A stretch of 64,000 bases of DNA from Tolypeutes matacus. Taxonomy: Eukaryota > Chordata > Mammalia > Cingulata > Chlamyphoridae. The stretch spans positions 9,534,783-9,598,782 of the forward strand of contig JAKSZT010004976.1 of the NCBI GenBank assembly GCA_026826555.1, written 5' to 3'. This document shows positions 55,141 through 64,000 of this stretch, one piece after another. The first letter of the stretch is position 1; each line of letters opens with the position of its first letter. The notes under the pieces were generated by a model. The model worked only from the letters and a program-made list of their open reading frames with translations, was not told the DNA's origin and made no database searches. The translations under genes and the position numbers were made by a program.

Positions 55141-55934
55141 GACCAGGTTGAAGATCACCCCCTGGGATTGGTCAGATGGTATCTCAATCACTTCAGCAGT
55201 CACATGAGAAGCTGCTGTGTCGATCTAATCAATTTTCAAATTTTTTTTTTCTTTTTCCTTTCAATTTCACTATCACAAAATGGCATGCAACACAGACACT
55301 GCACCACCCATGTAAGAGGAGTTGGTACGAGAGGCCTCATGCTGCCCATCACTGTGACAGTCCACCCACCAGTGTTCAGGCCAGCAGGAGAGAAGTGAAG
55401 GGCTTTTGTTCAGGGAACTAAGGAAGACTCACCACCACTAGAAATACTAAGGCAATAGGAGGGAATTCACTGGGTTCTTCGAAAAGACACTTGACATTTC
55501 ACAGACACTTAGGTAATGAGGATTAATTGTGGCTCTCTCCTTTGGTAGAGAAACAAGAAGTAGAGGATCTGTACCATTTTTGATGAGCTGTGAGGCCTGG
55601 AAAATATTCCATAATGAATTCAGGAATTATCTATTGCACTTCTATTATGGGAACAGCACTTGGCTAGATCTTGGAGAGGCAGAGATGAAAAAAACATAGT
55701 GCCAGCTATCAAGGAGTTAATAGTCAATTGTCTTTGCACCATTATTTTCATCTCAGCATTTAGTTTTTAGCTTTGTAAGAAAAATGAATAGTAGGAGGTT
55801 TTACTTACCAAATTTTCTTTTGTGACAATCAAATATTTACAGATTGTTTACAGAAGTATCAGTTAAATATCTCCTCTTTTTTAAAAAGTGTGACAAAACC
55901 GATCCCTTAGAAAATGTTAGTGTTAAAAAATGTG
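55141..55934. other. Unique sequence, no gene recognised
   Basis: Contains low-complexity T runs but no named repeat or exon. Confidence 0.4.
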
Positions 55935-56806
55935 TCTTACAAACAGATATCTGCACACCGATGTTCATAGCAGCATTATTCATGATTGCCAAAAGTTGGA
56001 AACGACCCAGGTGTCCATCAACTGATGAATGGATACATGGATTGTGGTCTATTCACACGAAGGAATATTATGCAGATGTAAGAAGAAATGATGTCATGAA
56101 GCAAATGACAACATGGATGAACCTGGAGGATATTATGTTGAGTGAAGCAAGCCAGACACAAAAAGATAAATATTGTATGATGGTGCCATTATCAACTAAA
56201 TATATTGTGTAAACTCATGGAGTTAATAATTAGAATATAGGTCACCAGAAAATAGAAGGAGGGTAGAGAATGGAAGACTGAGGGTTAATCTCTGGAGAAT
56301 CGGTTAAAAAAAAAAGCTTGTTTGTAAATCTTTGGAAATGAATAGACATGGTTAAAGTATATCACCGTGTTTGTAACTAGCAGTGCTATTGTATAGCTTT
56401 AACGATGGATGAAAGGGAAAGTCTAAGGTCATGCATATTACTAGAAGGAAAGCTAAAAACTATAGCATGGGACTGTATAAGATAGTAAAACCTCATGTAA
56501 AACATGAATTTGGGTGATATTGCATATATAAGATGTTTTTACAAAATGTAAATACAAATATACTAGAGAGAAGGAAAAAGAATAGTGGCTATGTACAGCA
56601 GGGGAAGCACAGAAAGATTGCGAGGTGATGAGTTTTGGTTGTTTTTTGTTTATTATGATTATTATTGGAATAATGGAAGTGCTCTAAGAATGATTGAAGT
56701 GATGAATACACAAATATGTGATTATACCGAATACCAGTGATTGTACACTTTGGGTGGATTTATGCTTTATTAATATGTATCAATAAAATTGATTTGTTTA
56801 AAAATG
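55935..56806 (+). mobile_element. 5'-truncated L1 (ORF2 C-terminus and 3' UTR)
   Basis: ATCTGCACACCGATGTTCATAGCAGCATTATTCATGATTGCC, CCAAAAGTTGGAAACGACCCAGGTGTCCATCAACTGATGAATGG, GAATATTATGCAGATGTAAG and GTTGAGTGAAGCAAGCCAGACACAAAAAG encode the end of ORF2. A long 3' UTR follows, including GTTTGTAACTAGCAGTGC and a final TCAATAAAATTGATTTGTTTAAAAATG. It is inactive. Confidence 0.9.
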
Positions 56807-56960
56807 TGCCCTGTTTTGATGTTGTATAGTAACTTCAGCTTTTTCAACAGGCTTTGAAACATGAACAATTTCATTTCAACCCCCAGGTAACCCGGTGTAT
56901 GAGGTAGTACATGTGTTTTAATTCCAGTAGGATGTTAGAAAGGTCTCTAAAGGGGTAGCA

Positions 56961-57151
56961 CAGGGGTTCTTAACAAGAGGCCCGTGAGTTTGAATTGAAA
57001 TAAAAAAACCATATTCTTGTGGAGATGTATTGGTGCAGGTATGATATATTTATTAAATAATACACAGAATAGTGTGGCATTAGCAAGGGATCTGTGGTTT
57101 CCATCTGACTGGCAAAGGGGTCCGTGGAACAAAAAAGGTTAAGAACCTCTG
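56961..57151 (-). mobile_element. hAT non-autonomous transposon, short copy
   Basis: Its ends are CAGGGGTTCTTAAC (56961-56974) and GTTAAGAACCTCTG (57138-57151), an inverted repeat with one mismatch. On the minus strand it reads GTTCCACGGACCCCTTTGCCAGTCAGATGG, nearly identical to the left end of the element at 62231-62603. It is an internally deleted member of that family in the opposite orientation. Confidence 0.85.
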
Positions 57152-58785
57152 GGAAAATATTTTGCATGCCACTTGAAGAACAGCACCTTGCATCTCTATA
57201 TCTGTGAGTGGCTTTGATTCTCCACTGGACAAAGATGAATGACGTCTGCCCAGGATCCCACAGCACGTGAATTCTAGAGGAAGGCAAGCATTTACTTTTG
57301 GAAAGGAGGCTAATGTTGATATGGATTTGCTGTTACGGGATGGGATGGAACCAGAACATCCAAAGAACAGTGCTTGACACTCCAGTGGGCTTGAACCAAC
57401 ACTAAAGGAGAAAACTCCATGCTCACAATGGAGGGAATCAATAAAGAAGCTAATAGAATGGCTGGCCACATTTCCCACCACGTTCCGCCTTCAGAGAGAG
57501 AACTGGACATCCTGACTGCCCCGTCTGGCTCTCAAGCTGGACGGAAGTCATGTTCAGCCACCTCCTATTATTTGACTTTTAGGCACAGTACTGATAGCCA
57601 GAGCCCAGAACCAGGGCCAGAGGGAATTCAAAAGAGGTGACTGTGCCATGAATTTTCTGAGGCATTTGAGTAGGTGCCTCTTCAGAGTTCTAGTCGCAGA
57701 TATTTCCACTTACCATCTTCGTTAAATGATTCCTTAGCTTATTTATTCACTCACCTATTTTTCACTGTGTTCACTCACTCATTCATTCATTGAGCCTCAA
57801 CATTTTTGAAAGCCCAAATAAACATAGCAAGCATAACTGTAGTCCTAACATAATGTATCAAGTTGCTTAATATTGTTTCATCTTGTCAGCTAACTAAAAA
57901 ATTTTCACAATAGGTCTTTTGGTTTCCATACAATATTCTTGAAAGCCTAAGGATACTTAAACATATTCCAAATGTAAACTCAGTGGAAATTTAAAAATAA
58001 ATATATTATCTGTGATTTTCTCAGATTTGAACAATATATTTTTTCCAAACTGTTTCTTTCACCTTCAACATTTAGATTTCTTGGAATGGATACACATTGT
58101 TTTCATCCTTTATTGTTTCCACACTTAAGAAAACTCTTGAGCTATTAGCTGTCATACAGTTAGTGCTCAAATCCATTACAGATATTAGGAGGGACGTTGG
58201 TCTAACTCAGAAACCATGGCAGTAAATGACTTCAAAGGAAGCCAACCAGCAAGCTATTATAACATCTTTTCCCATTAAAAGCATATTGCCTATTCCTAAT
58301 CAAATTACTTTAGGTTTATCGAGTTGTTTCTTTTACAAAACTGTTTCTAGCATTTTCCCACAAATGAGTTAAACTGTCTAGTATGTAATTAGTGACTCTA
58401 GCTTAGATTCTAGTTTCAAATAATGGTATTTAAAATATTCTATATTGTGGAAATTTAATCTGCCATGAGATACTTTTGCTTATTTGGGATTAGGGTCATA
58501 AGGACTGTGACTTAGTAGCCATCCTTGGCTCCCTAGAGCCCAGCAGATTGCTTGAAACATAGTGGGTGCTTACTTAGCACTTGCCTTCCCATGTCTCCTT
58601 GCTCTTATCGTTATGGAGGTAGAATGCACAAATTAACCTACATGTATGCTAGGCCATCCTTAGTTCTCAAAATGTCTTCTACATTTTCCCACTGGGCCCC
58701 TTCTACTCCTGCCATTCCAGCAGTCACCTCTACTTCTTGTAGTAGAAGGAAAGGGGCATGCATTAGCAGCCCCAGAGAAATAGAC
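57152..58785. other. Unique sequence, no gene recognised
   Basis: Nothing identifiable. A (TCAT/TCAC)n-like patch lies at about 57745-57795. The frames at 57080-57510 are antisense to one another and have no domains. Confidence 0.45.
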
Positions 58786-58950
58786 ACCATGGCAGCCCTT
58801 TATGTGTGCCATCTCACTTTATCCCCCAGCAGCGCTTGGAGATGAGTAATGTTGCTTTATTATTGCTATTTTACAAATGGGGTAACAACAGAGAACTGCA
58901 GTAACTGGCTGGCTGGATATAGCTGTCTGACTCTTAAACTCGTGCTCTTT
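58786..58950 (-). repeat. MIR SINE
   Basis: GCCATCTCACTTTATCCCCCAGCAGC...TTTATTATTGCTATTTTACAAATGGGGTAACAACAGAGAACTGCAGTAACTGGC matches the MIR core. Confidence 0.7.
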
Positions 58951-60275
58951 CCATATCACTCTGCCTCCTTTTTCCAGTTTGACTTCATCTTCTTCCACTT
59001 TAAGATTGTGAAGCTAATTTAACCTGTTCCATTGCTTCCAAATCTCTAATAAATACTACCACCTCCAACACTTTCATTTTGCCCATTTCTTTTACTAGCT
59101 CTTCCAGACCTCTCTTGAGCACCAGGTAAATCTCTTACTGTATACCCCACCTCTATCCCAGCATCTTCTGCCACTCCCTGTTCCCCTGTCTTCCACTTAT
59201 GCCCAAAAGCCCATTGCCTTTCTTAGCAGAGTTAATGGCTCTACTCTGCATCTCATCATGCTGAACTCAAAACTTGCCTTGATGAACTTCCAAACTAGGT
59301 AAAGAGACAAGGCTGCTACATACTGAAACTTAAAATAGGATTCAAGATTTAAGTGTCACTGAAGACGATAATGCAAGAACAATTACAAGACCACATGTGA
59401 TAATTGTCTATTGTCTGGACCATTCATGATGTTTAGATTGATCAGAGAAGAGGATCTGAAGGAGCAAAACTGAGCTGGACTATGGAAAATAGGCAGGGCC
59501 TAAATAGCAGGGAGAGTGTCAGGGGCAAGCGGCAGGAGAAAATGTGTAGGGCAGATGTGAACATGGTGGGTTCAATGGATGAACAACCTCTTGGGTTCTA
59601 ACCCAAGGTCAGAAACTTGTTTCTAAACAGCTTCAGGGTCTTGCCATGAGGGACAATGAGTTCCTCTGAAGGAGAGACTTAAGGGCTGTCTAGATTGCAA
59701 GGACAATTTCCTGTTTCATTCTTTTCGTTATTCAGGCCAATCATTTCTCTGTAGATTGTTTAGAACATTGCTTCAACATCACAGAAGACATATAAATTTA
59801 GAAGCTATGATTTAAGCACAGACCTGGGTATTTATCTAGTTCTATAGGAATGTATCTTGCATCTCCATAATAATGATTATTACAGTTCTTCCAATTATAT
59901 ATATTTTCAGCTCTGCCTCTGCTACCTCTTTTTTAGCAATGATTGAGTCGTATATGCTAAAACCAAGTTCTTTTCTGTCCTTTCATAATAACTTCAGCAA
60001 GAGCCCGAATATTCTGAACTGTATATTCTGACTGTAACTCTGACCTGACTGTCAAAAGTAATTAGGGACAGAAAGATTTTCCCACTCAGCATGTGGAAAT
60101 GCAAAGATACCGAGAAGGATTCTCAGTGTCATTAACATCACTGTCTGATTTTTATATCACCCTGTAAAATAGTCTATTTCACAGCCAGCAAGGCCTATTA
60201 TGGGAACTGTCTTCTCCCCCTGGAGCATCAGTTTTCCTCTCCTCATGGGAAACAAGAAATAGGTTCCCATCTTTG
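58951..60275. other. Unique sequence, no gene recognised
   Basis: No exon or named repeat was recognised across this stretch. Confidence 0.5.
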
Positions 60276-60475
60276 GAGGAGAGCATGGGTTTTGTTGTCA
60301 CATAGACCTACCATTGATGGCTGTGTGACGTTGGGCAATTGTCTGCCTTAGTTTCCTCATTAGATGTCATCTCTAGAGATTCTGTGAGGATTCCATAGAA
60401 TAACATGTATAAGGCAACTTGCAAAGTAGCATTTTATAGTACTCAATAACTATTAACTGTTAGTATTGGTAGACA
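60276..60475 (+). repeat. MIR SINE
   Basis: GGCTGTGTGACGTTGGGCAATTGTCTGCC, TTAGTTTCCTCATTAGATG and TCTGTGAGGATTCCATAGAATAACATG...AGTACTCAATAACTATTAACTGTTAG are MIR landmarks in order. Confidence 0.88.
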
Positions 60476-62118
60476 TAGAAGTGGAAGATTGAAACTATGA
60501 ACTGAGATACACAATGAACTGTTCTATTAATGAAATTAACAGAAATTGTATTCTATAAAGACATTTTTTTCCCCCAGAAACAACATGGTCAGGAGTAGCA
60601 ACATTATTGGAGGAATAGAGGTGAAATGTGGAACATCAGAAAAGTGAACCCAGGGTTTGGGTTACTGTTGCAATAATAACTAAAATCCCAGTACATTTTT
60701 AAAAGTTGATTTGGTGTTAAGTTAAAACTTACAGAAAATTTGTAAGAAGTCACCCATATACACACCCAGTGAGCTAAGGGCAAAAGATAAAGGAGGAGGC
60801 TGAGGACAAAGGCAATCTTTCATGAATTCACAGCTTTGCCAAGGGCTGTCCTTTCTTACCATCCTTATCTTCAATTAGTGGAGAAATAGCAGCACATTTC
60901 AGGACACTTTTGGCTTATGCCATGCAGCAATGTGTTCTCAGCTACACACTGCCTCTAGGCTGCAAAATAATCCAGTTCTCATGTTTTAGGATGGACTTTG
61001 TTTTAAACACAATTCCTCTTTTGTTAGAAAGAAGCTCTTCTTCTAAAGAGTGTAATAACAAAGTTAGTCTTCACTCTAAAACCTAACTGGGCTAACCTCA
61101 GGCTAACTCAATTATCTGTAATAATTTTTGTCATTCCATTTTTAGAAGAATAAACCACGTAACAAGAAGAAAGCATAAATCATTCTGAATGCCAGTGAGT
61201 TACAGGGACCCTCCAATCGAGAGATATGATGACTGGTGAAGAAATATGATGACCCATGTAATTAACAGAAAATTTCTGGTTATTGATGTTACCATATACA
61301 ACATAATCAGTTAAAATGGAGCCATGCAGTATACAAAGAGGGTTTTCAGTCTGAGCGGCAATCAGCACTGGATGAGACATACAACCATCACGTGAAAACC
61401 GTAAAAGCGTTGTTTTGGTGAGGTTGGCCAAGATTGGCAGGTGCCAGGCATCAGGATAAGTTGACAGCCTGCAGGATCACAGCTCAAGGAAGCAGTGCAA
61501 GGAATGTTGGCAGCAAAGAGAGCTGAGGCTGAGGAAATCCCAAGTGCTAAGAGATGTCCCGATAAAGGGACACGTCCATACAGACCGACCAATTCAAAGG
61601 TTCTGAAGTTCTCCCTGTCTCATAATGGTCTTTCCTTTATTCTTGCACTAAAGAACTCACAGAGGTTAAAGGCACAATCCCACTTTGGCTGGCTTTACCA
61701 TCATAAGTTTGGGGTGATCTTTTTTCCTTTGCCTGGAAAGCTTTGAAAATGTTGTTCAACAGAGGAGTTGGGTATTCTGGGATGATTTGAAACCAGATAG
61801 GGGTTCTATGTTTCCACAAAATGGGGTGGGATAATCAGGTGTGGTATCCTACTCTGGGATCCCCAAACCTTCCCCAATTTGCCTAGAGAGTTGGAAGAAG
61901 CCAAGAGTGTAAAGAAAACAAACAAAAAAGCCCACATTTGAAGGAGATATGGTAGGCTCAGCATTCACACACATACAGAGTTCAATCTTGAACTTTGCAC
62001 ACACAGAATCATGTACCTAAAGCAGTGTGGATACCTAATCATCAAGGGCAAGTTCAAACACCATGGACTGGCCATCATTCACTTGCCAAGGAAGGAAATG
62101 GATTAATATATTTCAGAG
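60476..62118. other. Unique sequence, no gene recognised
   Basis: Apart from a possible old L1-type scrap near 60690-60765, nothing is recognised. Facing frames at 61362-61746 have no domains. Confidence 0.45.
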
Positions 62119-62681
62119 CAGTTTTTCTCAAAGTCATCACGGAGCCAGCACCTCAACACCACCTGGGAACTTGTTAGAAATTTAGATTCTCAGGCCTTGG
62201 GGCAGACCTACTGAATCAGAAGCTCTAGGGCAGGGGTTCTTAACTTTCTTTGTTCCACGGACCCCTTTGCCAGTCAGGTGAAAATCACAGACACTTTTTC
62301 AGAATGTAGTGGCAGATAGTTTTATGACACTCAACTAGTGTCAGGTCTAACAACTACTAAAATTTTGAAGTATGGATGAACGTAAGCAATTTTTTGAGAT
62401 ATGCAACAACTGTGATGTGATATGAAGTGAATACTACTGTGATTTATTGCATACATTCATAAGTGAAAGAAATGCTAGATTTCATTTAGAGGTCAGAGAA
62501 AATAAAGATAATAAATTGATTTTTTTCAATTCAAGCTCATGGACCCCCTGAAATCTTTCCATGGACCCGTTGAGAGTCCGTGGACCCCTGTTAAGAACCC
62601 CTGGGCTAGGGTGTGGCCCAGCAACCTGATTTAATGAGAACTCAGGGAATTCTGATGTACACTCACATTGGAGAATCACTG
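62119..62681 (+). mobile_element. Outer hAT (MER-type) element interrupted by another hAT element
   Basis: Left half: CAGTTTTTCTCAAAG...CACCTGGGAACTTGTTAGAAATTTAGATTCTCAGGCC...CCTACTGAATCAGAAGCTC. Right half: GGTGTGGCCCAGCAACCTGATTTAATGAG...GAATTCTGATGTACACTC...GAGAATCACTG. The ends are imperfect inverted repeats. The 8-bp flanks TTTCAGAG (62111-62118) and TTTTAGAA (62682-62689) agree at 6 of 8 bases. The family is a common eutherian hAT non-autonomous repeat. The inner element occupies 62231-62603. Confidence 0.75.
62231..62603 (+). mobile_element. hAT non-autonomous transposon with perfect terminal inverted repeats
   Basis: A perfect 14-bp inverted repeat bounds it: CAGGGGTTCTTAAC at 62231-62244 and GTTAAGAACCCCTG at 62590-62603. 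Flanking 8-mers CTCTAGGG (62223-62230) and GGCTAGGG (62604-62611) match at 6 of 8 positions, the duplication length of hAT transposases. The length is 373 bp with no transposase frame. Related copies lie at 56961-57151 and, much decayed, 25040-25975. Confidence 0.9.
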
Positions 62682-62689
62682 TTTTAGAA

Positions 62690-63196
62690 AAACTTTGAAT
62701 GATGGAAGCTAATCCCCAAAAGGGTTTTCTGCTTTTTTCTAGTTTTCCTGGAAATTAAAGTAAACTTGACATTATAGATAATAGTTGTGCTTTGGGGAAT
62801 AAAGGCTCAGGTGTTTATTTTCATGTAGAAATCAGGATGGCATTCTTGTTAAGGTGAAGTCAAGAAAAAAAAAAGTCATAACTTGAAAAGTTAACAATAA
62901 TCCTTTTTAAATTCCCCTATCTAAAACTCCCATACTCTGGGATTTCAAGCTTCATGCTTGAAAGAACTGTTGGTTTCCTGCCCACTGCACACCTTTCCTG
63001 AGAGCTAGAGGACTACAGCTCTTTGATGTGCAACATGTGTGGATGGTCACATGAGTGAAAGGTAACAGAGAAAAGAACCCACACAATGATGCAGGCTCTG
63101 AAGGGTTCAAAGCAGGAAGGGCTTCTGCTCATATAAAAGGTGAAGTTTTCGTTCATTCTTTTAACAGCTACAACTACTCGAGTGATTCTTGGGGAG
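62690..63196. other. Unique sequence, no gene recognised
   Basis: No named repeat or exon was recognised. Confidence 0.45.
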
Positions 63197-63608
63197 TGTG
63201 GTAGGCTGAATTATGTACTCCAATTTAGAGATGTTCTTAATCTTAATGTGAACCCATTCTAAGTAAGAGCTCTTGGAGGTGTTATGTTAGTTAAGGTGTG
63301 GCCCAGCTGAGTGAGGGTGGGTCTTGATCTGGGTTACTGGGGGCAGAATAAGGAGAAAGTCACAGGAACGAGCCTGAACCTGGAAGTCAGCAGGAACCCA
63401 GAAGAGAAAGAAGAGGACATCGCCATGTGAGGTAAGGCAGGGATTCAAGTTAAGGAACCCCAAGAGCTGCTGCAAGCCAGCATCTGACACCACCAACCCC
63501 AGAAGGAAGCAAGACTTCTAGCCTCCGAAACCATGAGATCAAAACTTCTCATTGTTTATGCCAACCCATTGGTGGTATTTAGGATAGCAGTTCAGGCAAA
63601 CTAATACA
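63197..63608 (+). mobile_element. Solo MaLR-like LTR
   Basis: It starts TGTGGTAGGCTGAATTATG and has AACCCATTCTAAGTAAGAGCTC, TTAGTTAAGGTGTGGCCCAGCTGAGTGAGGGTGGG and CTTCTAGCCTCCGAAACCATGAGATC. It ends CAGGCAAACTAATACA. TG...CA ends and internal order match MaLR LTRs such as 21982-22374. No internal retroviral sequence is present. Confidence 0.82.
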
Positions 63609-64000
63609 GGATACATAAAGCAGCTTTGCTTTGGGTAGCTGAGCCCCTGGGGTGGGGTGGGGAGGGGCGGGTAGCTATTATGTGTCTGAAGGATGTAGGC
63701 CTATAAAATACAACCAAAGAGCTTTGTAGATAGTGGAGGAAGAATGTGGGAATGTGTGTTGTGCCTGAGAAGCAGCAGGAGAGAAGAGAGAGAAAGGGGA
63801 GAGAGGACATACCAGTATGGGATAATGTTGGAGTTTACCATAAGGAAAGGGCATGTGGAGAACCCTCTGTGGTTAGATGCCTAACATCTTTGTGTCACTG
63901 CAATAGAAATACTACTTCTCTCAACCTGCTCCAGCCATAAACGTTTTCTGTACACAGAATATTTGTGTGTGTATAAAACAAGGTGAAGTGGTTGGCTGGG
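63609..64000. other. Unique sequence to the window end
   Basis: Purine-rich tracts (GGGGTGGGGTGGGGAGGGGCGG near 63647 and GAGAGAAGAGAGAGAAAGGGG near 63780) but no gene or named repeat. Confidence 0.45.

Noticed and set aside
54676..55398. 240-codon plus-strand frame with Ser/Pro/Leu-rich segments
   Set aside because: It crosses a CT-rich simple repeat and an old L1 3' fragment. There is no domain, and frame length is explained by low stop density in polypyrimidine DNA.
1..64000. An undescribed multi-gene biological system
   Set aside because: Apart from one retrogene the window is repeats and unannotatable unique DNA. No cluster of co-located genes exists from which a system could be argued.

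Overview
This window is mammalian intergenic (or deep intronic) DNA, most likely from a xenarthran and probably an armadillo of the genus Dasypus. The diagnostic signal is a set of tRNA-derived SINEs with the armadillo DAS-type start (GGGAAGCGGCTGTGGCTCAA) and a RY-rich body ending in AAATAAAATCTTTAAA. These lie among L1 elements, MaLR-type LTRs, MIR, L2 and hAT/Tigger relics. No spliced host gene, RNA gene or CRISPR array could be supported. Almost all listed long open frames other than one are shadows of repeats or chance frames.

The one clear protein gene is an intronless, fully open 517-codon copy of TM7SF3 (36805-38358, + strand). It is a processed retrocopy. It has a GC-rich 5' UTR, an ATTAAA signal, a 27-nt poly(A) tract and perfect 12-bp target-site duplications (36608-36619 and 38731-38742) at an L1-endonuclease-like TT/AAAA site. 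Compared with the 570-residue human family member as I remember it, it lacks a block of about 50 residues around residue 344. That fits reverse transcription of an mRNA from which one in-frame exon had been skipped, leaving five instead of seven membrane spans.

Layout. 1-6230: a decayed + strand L1 (ORF1 3' part plus ORF2), preceded and interrupted by roughly 1-kb L1-like composite elements and by SINEs. 6231-13500: mostly unique sequence with MIR, L2 and MaLR LTR pieces. 13527-18285: a fairly young minus-strand L1 bounded by 14-bp target-site duplications (one mismatch). It keeps its 5' terminus but lacks most of the 5' UTR and ORF1. 18300-35650: unique sequence with LTRs, MIRs, SINEs, a Tigger-like transposon and old L1 ends. 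35694-38742: a third composite element with the TM7SF3 retrocopy inserted exactly in its 3' target-site duplication. 38743-52900: unique DNA, L1 3' ends, a badly decayed L1 ORF2, LTRs and SINEs. 52900-53013: an AT-rich pentanucleotide microsatellite containing a 10-N assembly gap. 53014-64000: unique DNA with MIRs, an L1 3' end, nested hAT transposons and a MaLR LTR.

The unifying biology is L1-driven retrotransposition. L1 reverse transcriptase plausibly mobilised the DAS SINEs, the composite elements and the TM7SF3 mRNA, as shown by A-rich tails and target-site duplications read directly from the sequence. I found no sign of a new defence, metabolic or regulatory system. The points most worth a second look are the intact retrogene, the composite family, and the 5'-complete but internally deleted L1. 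Repeat family names are from memory without a database search, so subfamily assignments are tentative.
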